Positions 1-9,385 of a stretch of DNA of 51,137 nucleotides are shown here, piece after piece. Position numbers and translations under genes: made by a program. A model generated the notes under the pieces. The model had not been told where the DNA came from, searched no databases, and saw only the letters and a list, made by a program, of their open reading frames with translations. Origin of the DNA: an uncultured Anaerolineae bacterium (GTDB lineage: Bacteria; Chloroflexota; Anaerolineae; J036; Brachytrichaceae); contig CALBEF010000053.1 in the NCBI GenBank assembly GCA_937927775.1, positions 1-51,137 of the forward strand. The letters run 5' to 3'. How positions within the stretch are numbered: position 1 is the first letter of the stretch; every line of letters begins with the position of its first letter.

Positions 1-83
1 CCGCGCCCGGTTCCTCACCTGCGCATCCCCGCCTGAGCGTCCTGGGCATCCTGTGCGCCGGGGAGAAGGCTCGCTCAGGCAGT

Positions 84-100
84 CACGGCCACAGGCCGTG
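84..100 (-). terminator. possible hairpin after the surface repeat protein
   Basis: A perfect 7-bp stem (CACGGCC / GGCCGTG) with a 3-nt loop lies about 20 nt beyond the stop of the minus-strand gene at 119. There is no T tract, so it could be a weak terminator or chance. The rest of 1-118 shows no supported gene. Confidence 0.25.
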
Positions 101-118
101 GCGTCGCTGCATTGCTCA

Positions 119-3100
119 TCAGTTCTGCATACTCATATCGCTGAGGGTAACCATCACGCCACCCAAATTCAAGACAAAGCTCGGCGTTCCGGCGGCTGTC
201 ATAGCCTTGCCGGTGGCATTGAAGGTCAGCCGCATGGGTCGCTGCTCGTTCTGCGCGATCATTGTCGAATCAATCGTGACCACTGCTCCGGCCTCAGTGA
301 GGTTGATTGCCAGCTCGTTCCTGGTAAAGCTGAAGTCGGGGTTGATCACGATATCCGGCAATGACACATTCAGGTCGCCAGACCCGAACGAGAGGCCATT
401 TTCGCCGATGGACACATTGCGCACGACGGCAGAGAAGAGGAACGGCACCCGGATGCTGGCGCTCGCGGCAGTCAGGCCCTCGCTGTTGAGTTTGCTTTCA
501 CCCAGCGCCAGGGTCACGCCACCCAGATTCAGCATCAGCCCGGAGACTGAGCCTTGAATCTGACCATCGGGGTTGATGGAGAACGCGACATCCGCAGTCT
601 GAACCATGTCGGGCAGGTTGGTGGACAGCGTGCCACGAGCCGCGAAGCCGTAACCGCCATCAACCACTGCGATGTCAGCCACGGCATTGCTGATGGTGAC
701 CGCGCCGTCAGCCAGCACGATCTCCGGCAACACCAGGCTGCCGCCGCTGACGCTCACGCCTTCGCCGGTGATGCTGATGTCCCTGACCACCGTCATGCCG
801 CCGCCAAGATCCTCCGGCAACGCCACCGTGGCCGATTGCGCTGCCAGGCCGTCGTTGGAGATGGAGACGTTGATGAGGCTGAACACCACACCGCCGATGT
901 CGATGCCCAGACCGCTCATGGCCCCGTCAATCGACACGCTGCCATCGGGCATGGCCGACATGGTGAACTTGATCGACTCGCTCGTTTCGCCGATGCTCAA
1001 CGACGAGGCGACATCCATCGCATAGGTCTGACCTGCTGCGCTGTTCACGATCTTCAGTTGCGCCGTGCCGCCGGTGAAGGCGAGGTCCTCGCCCAGCGGC
1101 ATATCCGGCAGGAGGATGTTGAGGCCGGCTGTGCCGAACGACAGACCGTTGGCGTCGATCACGACCTGATCCACCATGGCGGACAAACCGCCGAGATCAG
1201 GCGGCAGGGTGATGGTCGCCATGTCTGCGCTCAGGCCGTCGGCGTTCAGTTTAGCCGGGCCAAGCGCAAGCACCGGGCCGCCCACATCGAGCGTCAGGCC
1301 GCTGGTTTCTGCTGACAACTGACCATCCCGGTCGATCCTGAAGGTGAGGGGGGCAGCTTTGTCGTTGCCGGGCAGCATCACGTTCAGCGTGCCTTGCCCG
1401 GAGGCGACATAGGCGCCGTCCACCACGTTCAGATCGACGCGCAGGCCGCTCAGCGTCAGCGTATCCTCAACGATTGCGATGTCGGGCAGGACGATGTTGC
1501 CGCCGGCCACCGAGACGCCGTAACCGTCGATGAAGACATCGCTGACCGTAGCCACACCGCCGCCCAGATCAGCCGGCAGGGCAATCGAAGCGTTGGCGGC
1601 CGTCAGGCCGGCTTCGGTGATCTCGACTTGCTTCAAACCGAACACGATGCCGCCCAGGTCGAGTGAGAGCGCGCCGGCCGTGCCTTTCAACGCGACGCTA
1701 CCATCCGGATTGGCGGTCATAGCGAACGTAACCGGTTCGCTATCCGTGCCAGCAACCAGCGTCGAGTTGACATCAAGCGCGAACTTCTGACCGGAATCGA
1801 CGACGCTCAGCTTCGCCGTGTTATTGGCGAGCGCCAGCCCTTCGCCCAGCACCATGTCCGGCAGCGTCACGTTGAGACCTGCCGAGCCGAATGACAAGCC
1901 GTCAGCGCCGATGACCACCTGATCGACCATGGCCGACAGGCCGCCCAGTTCCGGCGGCGTCGTAATCATGGCCGATTCGCTGGTCAGCCCTTCGCTGCCG
2001 AGCTTCGTTGGGCCCAATTCGAGCACCGCGCCGCCCAGATTGAGCTTGAGACCATTCACATCGCCGGTAATCGCTCCATCCTCAGACATCATGAATGTGA
2101 TGGCAGTGGCTTCATTGTTATCCGGCAACACCACATTCAGCGTGCCTTTGGCTGCCAGCGCGTACTGGCCGTCCACGACGGACAACTTCGCTCTGGCGCC
2201 GGTGATGCCCAGCCCATCGGCCAGCGTCATGTCGGGCAGGGCGAAGTCGCCGCCACCCACGCTCAGACCATAAGCGTCGATGTACACATCGCTGAGCGCC
2301 ATAGAGGCGCCGCCCAGATCTGGCGGAAGCGCGAACTGCGCCGACCTGGCGGTCAGGCCATAGGCTGTGACGTTCACCTCGTCCAGCTTCATCAATCCGC
2401 CGGCGACATTCAGCTCGAATCCGGGCGCGTGGCCCTTGATCTGCGCGCCGTAGCCGTCGGAGATCAATTCAAGATGAACCCGAGTGGACACCGCGTTGTC
2501 CGGCAGAGTCACGTCGAGCGTTCCGGCCACATTGAACAGGTAAGTGTCTGCCTGCACGTCATACACCAGCTTGCCCTTCATGCCCGACATCCTGATGTAG
2601 TCGCCATCGCCGATCCACATATCAGGCAGCGTGATCTCACCGTTGCCGGCGCTGAGCACCAGGCCCTCGGTGGTGATCCCGAACCCGGTCAGGACCGTGG
2701 TCTGGCCACCCAGTTCCGGGGGCATTTGGAGCGTAACCCTGGAGGCGTAAATGCCGGTGTCGGTCACCTGCGCGCCTTCAGGAATCTGGAGGATGACGCC
2801 GGCAAGGTCGAACTCCATCGGCGGCACTTCGCCCATGAACGTTGCGCCTGGCTGCAACAGGAAGTTGACAGAGGACACCTTCGTCACGCCCGGGGCGGCG
2901 ATGATGATGTCACCCGTGCCACCTGCTGTCCCAGCAGGGACGTTCACGTAGGTGATGGAGGCCGGTCTGGCTACCGCAAAGCCGGCAATGCGGTTGAGCT
3001 TGGAACTGGCCGTTGGCCCTGGTTTGGCCAGCCCAGTTTTGCCCGACGCGGTGAACGGGCCACTGAACAGCTCCAGGTCGCCATCGGTCAGCTTCAGCGT

Positions 3101-3382
3101 GCCCTGACCGACTAACGTCTCGCTGTCGAAGACGACTTGATCGTCAGCGCCGGACAACAGCAGTTTGTCGCCTAACTGCACATTGCCCGAGGCATACGTT
3201 TTTCCGTCTCCCAGATAGACAAACTGGTCCGCCGTGACGGCAATATTGCCGACCCAGCGGGTCTGTCTGCCTGAGGCGGCGACGATCACGGTGACGACGG
3301 CTGCCGTCATCGCTAAAGCGAGACAAACGAGGAGAACCGTTGATCCACGAATCCTTGTTTGTCGAGGCTTGAACCTGATCAT
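119..3382 (-). CDS. secreted/anchored protein of ~123-residue tandem repeats
   Basis: This is a 1087-residue protein of unknown function. I place the start at the ATG at 3382, which follows an AAGGA-type site and begins a basic N-terminus (MIRFKPRQTRIRG) plus a hydrophobic segment (about residues 15-37), so it is a signal anchor or signal peptide. The longer frame back to 3505 has no such logic. After a unique N-terminal region of about 200 residues, the rest is about seven repeats. Each begins near a P-P-[ED]-L-G-G motif and contains GLSxGxG, LPDM and LNLGG motifs; one measured unit is 123 residues. Units alternate in two flavours (xxLSDVYID versus LSAMVDQVVI), giving a super-repeat near 245 residues. 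Alternating hydrophobic residues suggest beta structure. It has no cysteine-rich or catalytic motif. I infer a cell-surface or envelope fibre; I do not recognise the family. Confidence 0.85.
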   Translation of the reverse strand: MIRFKPRQTRIRGSTVLLVCLALAMTAAVVTVIVAASGRQTRWVGNIAVTADQFVYLGDGKTYASGNVQLGDKLLLSGADDQVVFDSETLVGQGTLKLTDGDLELFSGPFTASGKTGLAKPGPTASSKLNRIAGFAVARPASITYVNVPAGTAGGTGDIIIAAPGVTKVSSVNFLLQPGATFMGEVPPMEFDLAGVILQIPEGAQVTDTGIYASRVTLQMPPELGGQTTVLTGFGITTEGLVLSAGNGEITLPDMWIGDGDYIRMSGMKGKLVYDVQADTYLFNVAGTLDVTLPDNAVSTRVHLELISDGYGAQIKGHAPGFELNVAGGLMKLDEVNVTAYGLTARSAQFALPPDLGGASMALSDVYIDAYGLSVGGGDFALPDMTLADGLGITGARAKLSVVDGQYALAAKGTLNVVLPDNNEATAITFMMSEDGAITGDVNGLKLNLGGAVLELGPTKLGSEGLTSESAMITTPPELGGLSAMVDQVVIGADGLSFGSAGLNVTLPDMVLGEGLALANNTAKLSVVDSGQKFALDVNSTLVAGTDSEPVTFAMTANPDGSVALKGTAGALSLDLGGIVFGLKQVEITEAGLTAANASIALPADLGGGVATVSDVFIDGYGVSVAGGNIVLPDIAIVEDTLTLSGLRVDLNVVDGAYVASGQGTLNVMLPGNDKAAPLTFRIDRDGQLSAETSGLTLDVGGPVLALGPAKLNADGLSADMATITLPPDLGGLSAMVDQVVIDANGLSFGTAGLNILLPDMPLGEDLAFTGGTAQLKIVNSAAGQTYAMDVASSLSIGETSESIKFTMSAMPDGSVSIDGAMSGLGIDIGGVVFSLINVSISNDGLAAQSATVALPEDLGGGMTVVRDISITGEGVSVSGGSLVLPEIVLADGAVTISNAVADIAVVDGGYGFAARGTLSTNLPDMVQTADVAFSINPDGQIQGSVSGLMLNLGGVTLALGESKLNSEGLTAASASIRVPFLFSAVVRNVSIGENGLSFGSGDLNVSLPDIVINPDFSFTRNELAINLTEAGAVVTIDSTMIAQNEQRPMRLTFNATGKAMTAAGTPSFVLNLGGVMVTLSDMSMQN

Positions 3383-3655
3383 CGAAGTCCCATCCTTATT
3401 GTCACAGCGGCAGACCATGCGTTCCCCGCGCGTGACCTGCCCTTGATGAGCGAGCAGCGACGCTCTCGATGATGAGCAGGCGTGCGACGTGAACGAGTGT
3501 ACCATAGGGATGGCAATCGTGCCCTACGATTGCCGTTCGATCTATAGCGTCGAATTTGCGTCAAAAACGCGGGGCGCAGGCCTCTGCGCGCTATCGAGAA
3601 CCGACTGCAAGGCGGGCAGCGCAAGCCAGGTTGGACGAACGCAATTGCGCCGGCG

Positions 3656-5059
3656 TTACTGGATCGTGATCGACCACACATCGGTGGCCGTCACATCGAA
3701 AATGTAGATGCCTTCGCGCGGAATCGGCACAGTCACCACCTGCTGAACGGGCGCGATTGTTTGCGCCAGTGGCGATCCAACCGGCCGGCCTGTTTCCGCG
3801 TCGTATAACGTCACAGCAAAACTGCCCGTCGCAAGATGTTCGAAGCGCATCGAAACGGCGCCGCTGTGCAAGCGCACAAAGCCGGTGGCCTGGTCACCCC
3901 GCCCGGTCAGCGGGGTGTTCGGGGAGGTGAAAGGCGTTTGCGGCGGTGGAACCGGCTGGCTGACCGTCAGCGTCCAGGCGCCCCCGGAGGTCGTGCTTAC
4001 ATCGATAAAGTAGACGCCCTCATTCGGGATATCGATCACACCGCTCTTTTCCGGCAGACCGGCAGCCTGCAGGATCAATCGGCCGGCTGAGCCGTCCGCG
4101 CTGCGCAGCGACACCGCGACACTGCCCGCGCCGGTGTACGTCAGCCTGACCAGCAGCAGCCGGGTGGACGTGAGCGCCAGCCCCGGCGTGGTTTGTTGCC
4201 CGGCGCCGGTTAGCACATAGCCCTCGGCCGGCAACGTGATAACCGGAGACGGGGTGGAAGTGGCGCTAACATCCGGGGCCGGCGTCGACGTAATCTCTGA
4301 GCTGGTAGTGGGCGTCAACGTCAATGTGGCTGTCGGTGTTACACCGGCAGCGTCTGGATCGGCTTGCGGGGTGGCCGTGGGCGCCGGCGTAATCGTGGGC
4401 GCGCCATCTGGCATTGGCGGCAGTTGTTCACTGCCAGGCGGCTGCGTGGGGGCCGGTTGGGGTGTTACTACCGGGCCGGGGGTGGGTTGCGGCAAATCGG
4501 GCAGCGTCGGCGCCGGCTCCGGCAATTCACCAGATGTCTCAGGTGGGGTGGTGGGAGTGGCTTCTTCCTGCAGCGAAGGCTCATCCGCCTCTGGAGTGGG
4601 CAGGGCCGGGGGTGTGAGGGCGCCTCCCTCCGGCGTGCTTGCCGGCTCAGCCGGGGACGATGTGCCGACCGGCGGCAGGGGCAGGATCACACTCCCCCCG
4701 CCGGCTGCAATGGTCGGGCGTGTGTCGCCCATCGCAATCCGGGATGGGTCGGGGCAAACAATGATCTGATACGGCCCGCCAAAGCGGTCGCACGCTGCGG
4801 GATCGTCTGTGTTCAACAATTGCGAATCCACACAGACCATCGCGTATTGCGCGCCGACGGCTCGGTCGCGGCAGGCCGCAGAATCGATGGCGCTGACAAT
4901 CGGTTCCATAGGCAGCGGCGCCGGCACAACCTCCTCGAGTGGCGGCTGACCCAGCCCATTGAGCCATGCCACTACGAGTGCCAGCATGGCCAGGCCGGCG
5001 ACAAAACCCGTCAGCCACATCGCCCGTCGCCGGGCCGATTTCCCGCCACCCGCGTTCAT
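3656..5059 (-). CDS. membrane-anchored protein with Pro/Thr linker and two beta domains
   Basis: This is a 467-residue protein. The N-terminus is basic (KSARRR) followed by one membrane segment (about residues 13-31), so the bulk is likely outside the cell. Residues about 55-110 form a small domain with four cysteines (AACRDRAVGAQYAMVCV and later CDRF, VCPDP). Residues about 120-275 are a low-complexity linker rich in Pro, Thr, Ala, Glu and Gln. The C-terminus holds two similar ~85-residue beta domains, each beginning LTGxGxQ and ending in a [PN]xEG[VI]Y[IF][FI]DV motif, resembling pre-peptidase C-terminal type domains. It is encoded on the same strand between the repeat protein and the binding protein, in keeping with an envelope block. 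Function unknown. Confidence 0.8.
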   Translation of the reverse strand: MNAGGGKSARRRAMWLTGFVAGLAMLALVVAWLNGLGQPPLEEVVPAPLPMEPIVSAIDSAACRDRAVGAQYAMVCVDSQLLNTDDPAACDRFGGPYQIIVCPDPSRIAMGDTRPTIAAGGGSVILPLPPVGTSSPAEPASTPEGGALTPPALPTPEADEPSLQEEATPTTPPETSGELPEPAPTLPDLPQPTPGPVVTPQPAPTQPPGSEQLPPMPDGAPTITPAPTATPQADPDAAGVTPTATLTLTPTTSSEITSTPAPDVSATSTPSPVITLPAEGYVLTGAGQQTTPGLALTSTRLLLVRLTYTGAGSVAVSLRSADGSAGRLILQAAGLPEKSGVIDIPNEGVYFIDVSTTSGGAWTLTVSQPVPPPQTPFTSPNTPLTGRGDQATGFVRLHSGAVSMRFEHLATGSFAVTLYDAETGRPVGSPLAQTIAPVQQVVTVPIPREGIYIFDVTATDVWSITIQ

Positions 5060-5154
5060 GATCGAGAGTCATTGTAAACCCAATGCGCGCGCAAATACGG
5101 CTATTCGGCTATTCCGCGCACGCGCACGCGCAGACTGTGGGGTATGAGCATCCT

Positions 5155-6045
5155 CTATCGCATGAGGATCGGCGCGCCGGACGAGTCGAATTGATATACC
5201 CAGACCGACGGATTTACCATCGTGTTGTGCGCATCAAATCGAATCGGGCCGAGCAAACCGGCGCAGGTCACTGTGCTCAGCGCGCGGGCCAGCTCTGCCC
5301 GGCCAGGCCGACGACCGGCCCGCGCCTCGGCCTGCAACGCACTCAGAATCAGGCAGGCGGCATCATACGTCGAGATCGAGCGCGGCCCCGGCTGAAAACC
5401 GCCCGACACATCGGGAAAAGTAGACAACGCGCGTTGCGTAGCCGGCCAGTCGCGCGGATAGGGGGCGTCTGTGGCAAAGCATTTGCCAGCCACGCGCGCC
5501 GCAAACAGGCGTTGCACACCGCTTGACTGGAGATCGGGTAGAACAGCCAGGATTTCCCGCTCCAGAGCGGCATCGATCTGGCACGACTGCGGGACGCGCA
5601 GCCGCGCGGTCGGAGCGCCCATGCGAAACAGCAGTGAATCTTCGGGCAGCAGATCGGTCGGGATGCCCGGCGCAACAACCGGCAGGCCGGCCTGTGTGTA
5701 CACGCTGAGGGCGGCCAATGTGGTATCGAGCCGATAGTGCCCGATAACGGCAACGACCGATTCATCCAACACCACGTTGCGCGCCATGCGCGCGGCCTGC
5801 GCCGGGTCAGCGTTGTCGTTGTAGGCCACGAACTCAACCTGGAACCCGCCGATGCCGCCGGCTGCGATCTGCTCACGCAAGGCGATGCGCAGCGCCGGAA
5901 AGGCTTCATAGCCCACAGCGGCAAAGCGACCCTCGAACGGCGCCACCAGCGCGATTTTTACGGTGGGCAGGGGGGCGAGCGATGCCGCGCAGGCCGGCGC
6001 GATCGCCAGCAGGAGCGCGGCGAGTGCCAATGTTGCCCGCCTCAT
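5155..6045 (-). CDS. branched-chain-amino-acid-type periplasmic binding protein, short form
   Basis: This 296-residue protein starts MRRATLALAALLLAIAPACA, a clear signal peptide with a possible lipobox-like Cys. The mature part resembles the Leu/Ile/Val-binding (Peripla_BP_6) family: KIALVAPFEGRFAAVGY at the N-terminus, then VVAVIGHY and GLPVVAPG, and a C-terminal STYDAACLIL segment typical of the last helix region. Family members usually have about 370-400 residues; here most of the second lobe between LLFRMGAP and the C-terminus is shortened, so ligand binding may be altered. The ATG at 6045 overlaps the stop of the upstream membrane-protein gene as ATGA, indicating translational coupling. 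No ABC permease or ATPase is nearby, so a sensory or receptor role for the large membrane protein is possible (inference). Confidence 0.8.
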   Translation of the reverse strand: MRRATLALAALLLAIAPACAASLAPLPTVKIALVAPFEGRFAAVGYEAFPALRIALREQIAAGGIGGFQVEFVAYNDNADPAQAARMARNVVLDESVVAVIGHYRLDTTLAALSVYTQAGLPVVAPGIPTDLLPEDSLLFRMGAPTARLRVPQSCQIDAALEREILAVLPDLQSSGVQRLFAARVAGKCFATDAPYPRDWPATQRALSTFPDVSGGFQPGPRSISTYDAACLILSALQAEARAGRRPGRAELARALSTVTCAGLLGPIRFDAHNTMVNPSVWVYQFDSSGAPILMR

Positions 6046-9000
6046 CGCGCGCTCTCTCCTGTCAGATCGATTTCCCCCAGCATCAGCCAGTCCTCCGGCA
6101 CAGGCCGGCCTGCGTCCATTGCCGGCAGGCGCGTCAGTGTGTTCGGGTCGTACCATCCGATAGCCAGCCGATAGCGGGCCGGCGGCAAGCCGGCAAGGTC
6201 GAGCGCCACGGTGTCGCTCACGATCTCGCCCGGCTGCCACACGCCGCTGGGATACAACCCGTCGCGCGTCAGGCGGTCAGCCTGCCGCAGGGGGTCGGCG
6301 CGATCCAGCGGCGACAGATGAACGAACAGCTTGTAATCCTGCGCAATGGGCTTTTGGGCCTGCCAGTGCAGCGTTAGGCTAAGTGATTGCGTGGTAGTCA
6401 GCAGATCGTATCCGAGCAGGCGGATCATCCCTGCGAAGAGCGCCTCGCTGCGCGTCTGCATGGCCGGCGGCTGCCAGAGATGTTCGGTAATGACCAGCGC
6501 CGGGGAGTGCAGATCCCACAGACCCTGACCGCGCTCGCCGACCAGCGTAATCTCGCCCTCCGTGTGGTTATCGCGCAGCCGATACCAGCGCACCAGCAAG
6601 GTGTACGGCTCACCCGCGCCGAGCGTATCCGCCACATCCACGCAGTAATTGTCGCCCACCGAGGCATCGACCGGCCAGGCCCACGTGGGGGCCAGTCCAC
6701 CCTGAGCCTCGCCGTCGGCGCTGGCGATCTCGCGCCCATCCGCGCCGCGCAGACGCAGGGAGACTTTCAGCGCGTCGGCGCGCGGGCGCGTCGTGGACCA
6801 CGTCAAACGGATGCAGACGTTGCGCTCGCCGGTGTGGAACCAATCGACCTGTCGCAGGACAATGCCGTTGGGGAAAACGCGGATGATCGAGTCGGGCCGG
6901 CTGGCGCGACTTTCAGAGATCAAGAGGCCGGCCAGAATCGCCCGGCCCTCATGCTCACCCGCTGCCACTGTAGGCGTCAGCGGTTGCCCGGACGCATCGC
7001 GCGCGACAAGCGTGAGCGGCATGGGGCCAGGCAGCGCATCAGACAATGCGCGATGGACGCTGAGCGCCGGCGCGCCGAACGATGCCTCGCGCGCGTAGCG
7101 GAAGAGCAAGGCAAAGTAGCCTCCCTGCGGCAAAACTTGTTGCACACCCACCTGCGCCGGCGCGCGCCCGCCCTCCCACTGCGTGGTGAGCGTGAAAACA
7201 TCGCCGGCCCTCACGCGCGCCGGCGACACCAGCGCATGAGTCATCGTGTAGGTCTGCCCTGCGCCATCGACAAAAGTTAGCGGCCCGCGATGCGGAAATG
7301 GCCGGCCGGCAAAGTCCAGCGTCTGCATCGGCGCGGCGTCTGCGCCGGGCGGATCGAGCCAGCGCGCCCCCAGCATCGCCATCACAAGCGCCCCCCCTGC
7401 CCCGATTCCCACAATAGCCCAGCGCGCAGCAAGCCGGCCGGCGCGCGACCATCCTGCCTGGCGCGCCCACAGCACAGCAGCCAGGCCGGCCAGCGCGCCG
7501 GTCACAAGCGCGGCCAGCAGCGACATCGCCTCTCCGGCGCGTTGCAAGGGTGTGGCATCCAGCCATAGCTCAATGCGATGCCGGCCGCCGGGCAACGACA
7601 CCTGCGCCCAGCCCGATCCGACAAACGGACTCAGCTCGATCTCCGGCCCGCCCACAATACGCGCGCGCCAGGCCGGCCAGTACAACAAGGGCAGCACAAA
7701 GGCAGCGCCATCGCCGGCCACATGGATGCGCCACACCTGGCGCACGGGCGATTCTTCCTCCAGTGCCGAGTCGATGACGCTGCCGGATAACGCAAACGCC
7801 CGGCGCGGCATACCCAGCACGTCGGGGCCGGTAAAGGGGCGCGGTTGCGCCGTCACGGGAAGATATTCGGCGCGAATAGTCGTGCCGATGTTGCCGGTGA
7901 ACCACTCGTACAGCTTCAGGGATTCCGGCGTGACATCCTCGGCGCGCGCGTTCAGGCGCTCGCTGGGCAGGCCGGGGATGGATTGCGCGACGAGCAGCAT
8001 GAGCAAGACCAGAACAACCCATTTGGGATTTGGGATTTGCGTGTTGCGTATTGCGTATTGCGTATCGCGTATCGCGTGTTCCGGCGTCTGTGATCTGTGT
8101 TCTGCACTCTGTATTCCGTGCTCTGTGTTGCGCGACACAAAGCTGCCGGCCAGCAGCGCCGCGAAAAGCGCCTGGACGGACAGGAATCGCCAGGGGAATT
8201 GAGCCAGCGGCAGCAGTGGCATGTTTTCCCACACGATCGCCGAGAGCGGCGTAATCATCCACGTTGCAACAGCGAACAGAGCCGGCCACAACAATCGTTC
8301 GGGGGAGAAATGCCGCGCACGCACGGCGCGGGCCAGACACACGACTGCGCCGGCCACGGCGAGCGCCGCCTGCGCCAGCCCCATCGCAAAAGGCGATGCG
8401 CCGTAGTCGAAGATCAAGCCCGGCTGAATCAAATCGGGGCCGCGAAAGTGATTGGCAAAATGAAAGTAGCCGGTCGTCTGATCGCCAAGCTGCACCAGTG
8501 GCGCATCGCCCAGCGCCGGCAACCAGAACCAGGCGCTGAGCAACATCGCCAGGAGCGCGGCCAGCGTCAGGCGCGCGAGCGGCAACACCGGCGCGCGCCG
8601 CTCGCGCCAGATCGCCACCAGCGCATAGATCACAATGAACGGCGCAAAGATCATGGCCGACACGTTGTGGGTCAACACCAGCGCCGCCACAAACAGAGCC
8701 AGCATCAGCGTGTTGGCGATATGGGCGCCGATGTGGAGACCCGCCGGCATGGTCTGCCGTCGCGCGACGCGATCGACCGCCCACAGAATCAGCGGGTGCC
8801 AGACGAAGGCGTAGAACTCCGACAGCGAGTCGCCACGCACATAGACGTTCACAAGATGAAACGGAGCCAGGGTGTAGGCCGCGCTTGCCAACACGACGCC
8901 GGGCAGCGACAGCCAGCGGCGCGCGTAGAGCGCGAGCGCGCCGGCAGCAGCAAACATGCCGAGCGTCTGGGTGAGCTTGATGGCAATCAGCAGGTCAAAG

Positions 9001-9290
9001 CCGATCTGGTTCAGCGCAGCCGCCAGATAGTAGGGCAGCGCCGCGTAGAAGTGAAAGAAGGGGTAGCCCAGACCGTAGGCCGCATCGGGCATCCAGCGGG
9101 CGGGGAACTGGCCGGCGCGCAGGTTGGCGGATAGCTCATGCACGCGCTGGAGCAGAAACGGGCTGTCACCACCGGCGCGGGTGTTGAGAATGCCGGGGCC
9201 GAGCCAGATGACTGCGCTTGCCAGCGCGCAAACCAGCAGCACAACCAGAACGGCGCCGGCACGAGACCGATCCGAAGGTCTATTCAACAT
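6042..9290 (-). CDS. large 6-pyruvoyl-tetrahydropterin-synthase-related membrane protein
   Basis: This polytopic membrane protein has about 1082 residues; the start could be ATG 9290 or GTG 9296, and neither has a good ribosome site. The first ~440 residues carry many hydrophobic segments and the GGDSPFLLQRVHEL and WMPDAAYGLGYPFFHFYAAL motifs seen in GT-C-like membrane proteins annotated as PTPS-related in Chloroflexota. A second hydrophobic pair lies near residues 590-650, followed by an extracytoplasmic beta-rich region of about 400 residues with repeated HWQAQ and GWYDP-type segments as in cell-wall glycosyltransferases. A low-complexity tract (see 8021-8132) is translated in frame between membrane segments. 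It overlaps the binding-protein gene by ATGA. I infer a role in surface glycan assembly. Confidence 0.8.
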   Translation of the reverse strand: MLNRPSDRSRAGAVLVVLLVCALASAVIWLGPGILNTRAGGDSPFLLQRVHELSANLRAGQFPARWMPDAAYGLGYPFFHFYAALPYYLAAALNQIGFDLLIAIKLTQTLGMFAAAGALALYARRWLSLPGVVLASAAYTLAPFHLVNVYVRGDSLSEFYAFVWHPLILWAVDRVARRQTMPAGLHIGAHIANTLMLALFVAALVLTHNVSAMIFAPFIVIYALVAIWRERRAPVLPLARLTLAALLAMLLSAWFWLPALGDAPLVQLGDQTTGYFHFANHFRGPDLIQPGLIFDYGASPFAMGLAQAALAVAGAVVCLARAVRARHFSPERLLWPALFAVATWMITPLSAIVWENMPLLPLAQFPWRFLSVQALFAALLAGSFVSRNTEHGIQSAEHRSQTPEHAIRDTQYAIRNTQIPNPKWVVLVLLMLLVAQSIPGLPSERLNARAEDVTPESLKLYEWFTGNIGTTIRAEYLPVTAQPRPFTGPDVLGMPRRAFALSGSVIDSALEEESPVRQVWRIHVAGDGAAFVLPLLYWPAWRARIVGGPEIELSPFVGSGWAQVSLPGGRHRIELWLDATPLQRAGEAMSLLAALVTGALAGLAAVLWARQAGWSRAGRLAARWAIVGIGAGGALVMAMLGARWLDPPGADAAPMQTLDFAGRPFPHRGPLTFVDGAGQTYTMTHALVSPARVRAGDVFTLTTQWEGGRAPAQVGVQQVLPQGGYFALLFRYAREASFGAPALSVHRALSDALPGPMPLTLVARDASGQPLTPTVAAGEHEGRAILAGLLISESRASRPDSIIRVFPNGIVLRQVDWFHTGERNVCIRLTWSTTRPRADALKVSLRLRGADGREIASADGEAQGGLAPTWAWPVDASVGDNYCVDVADTLGAGEPYTLLVRWYRLRDNHTEGEITLVGERGQGLWDLHSPALVITEHLWQPPAMQTRSEALFAGMIRLLGYDLLTTTQSLSLTLHWQAQKPIAQDYKLFVHLSPLDRADPLRQADRLTRDGLYPSGVWQPGEIVSDTVALDLAGLPPARYRLAIGWYDPNTLTRLPAMDAGRPVPEDWLMLGEIDLTGESAR
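8021..8132. repeat. low-complexity tandem tract inside a coding region
   Basis: On the plus strand the tract reads as degenerate 6-8 nt units: GGATTTG twice, TTGCGTA-type four to five times, then CTGTGTTCTG / CTCTGTATTCCG-type units. It keeps the minus-strand reading frame open and adds a hydrophilic Asn/Thr/Glu/His/Arg-rich stretch (NTEHGIQSAEHRSQTPEH and similar) to the membrane protein. Composition is clearly less GC-rich than the surrounding gene. Confidence 0.85.
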
Positions 9291-9385
9291 GACCACAGAT
9301 CAAGGGACGGCGCGCAGCGCGCTATGCCGGCTGGCTTTACTCGACCGCACGTCGGAGCGACCGCTGAATGGCAGTAGCCGGCGGC

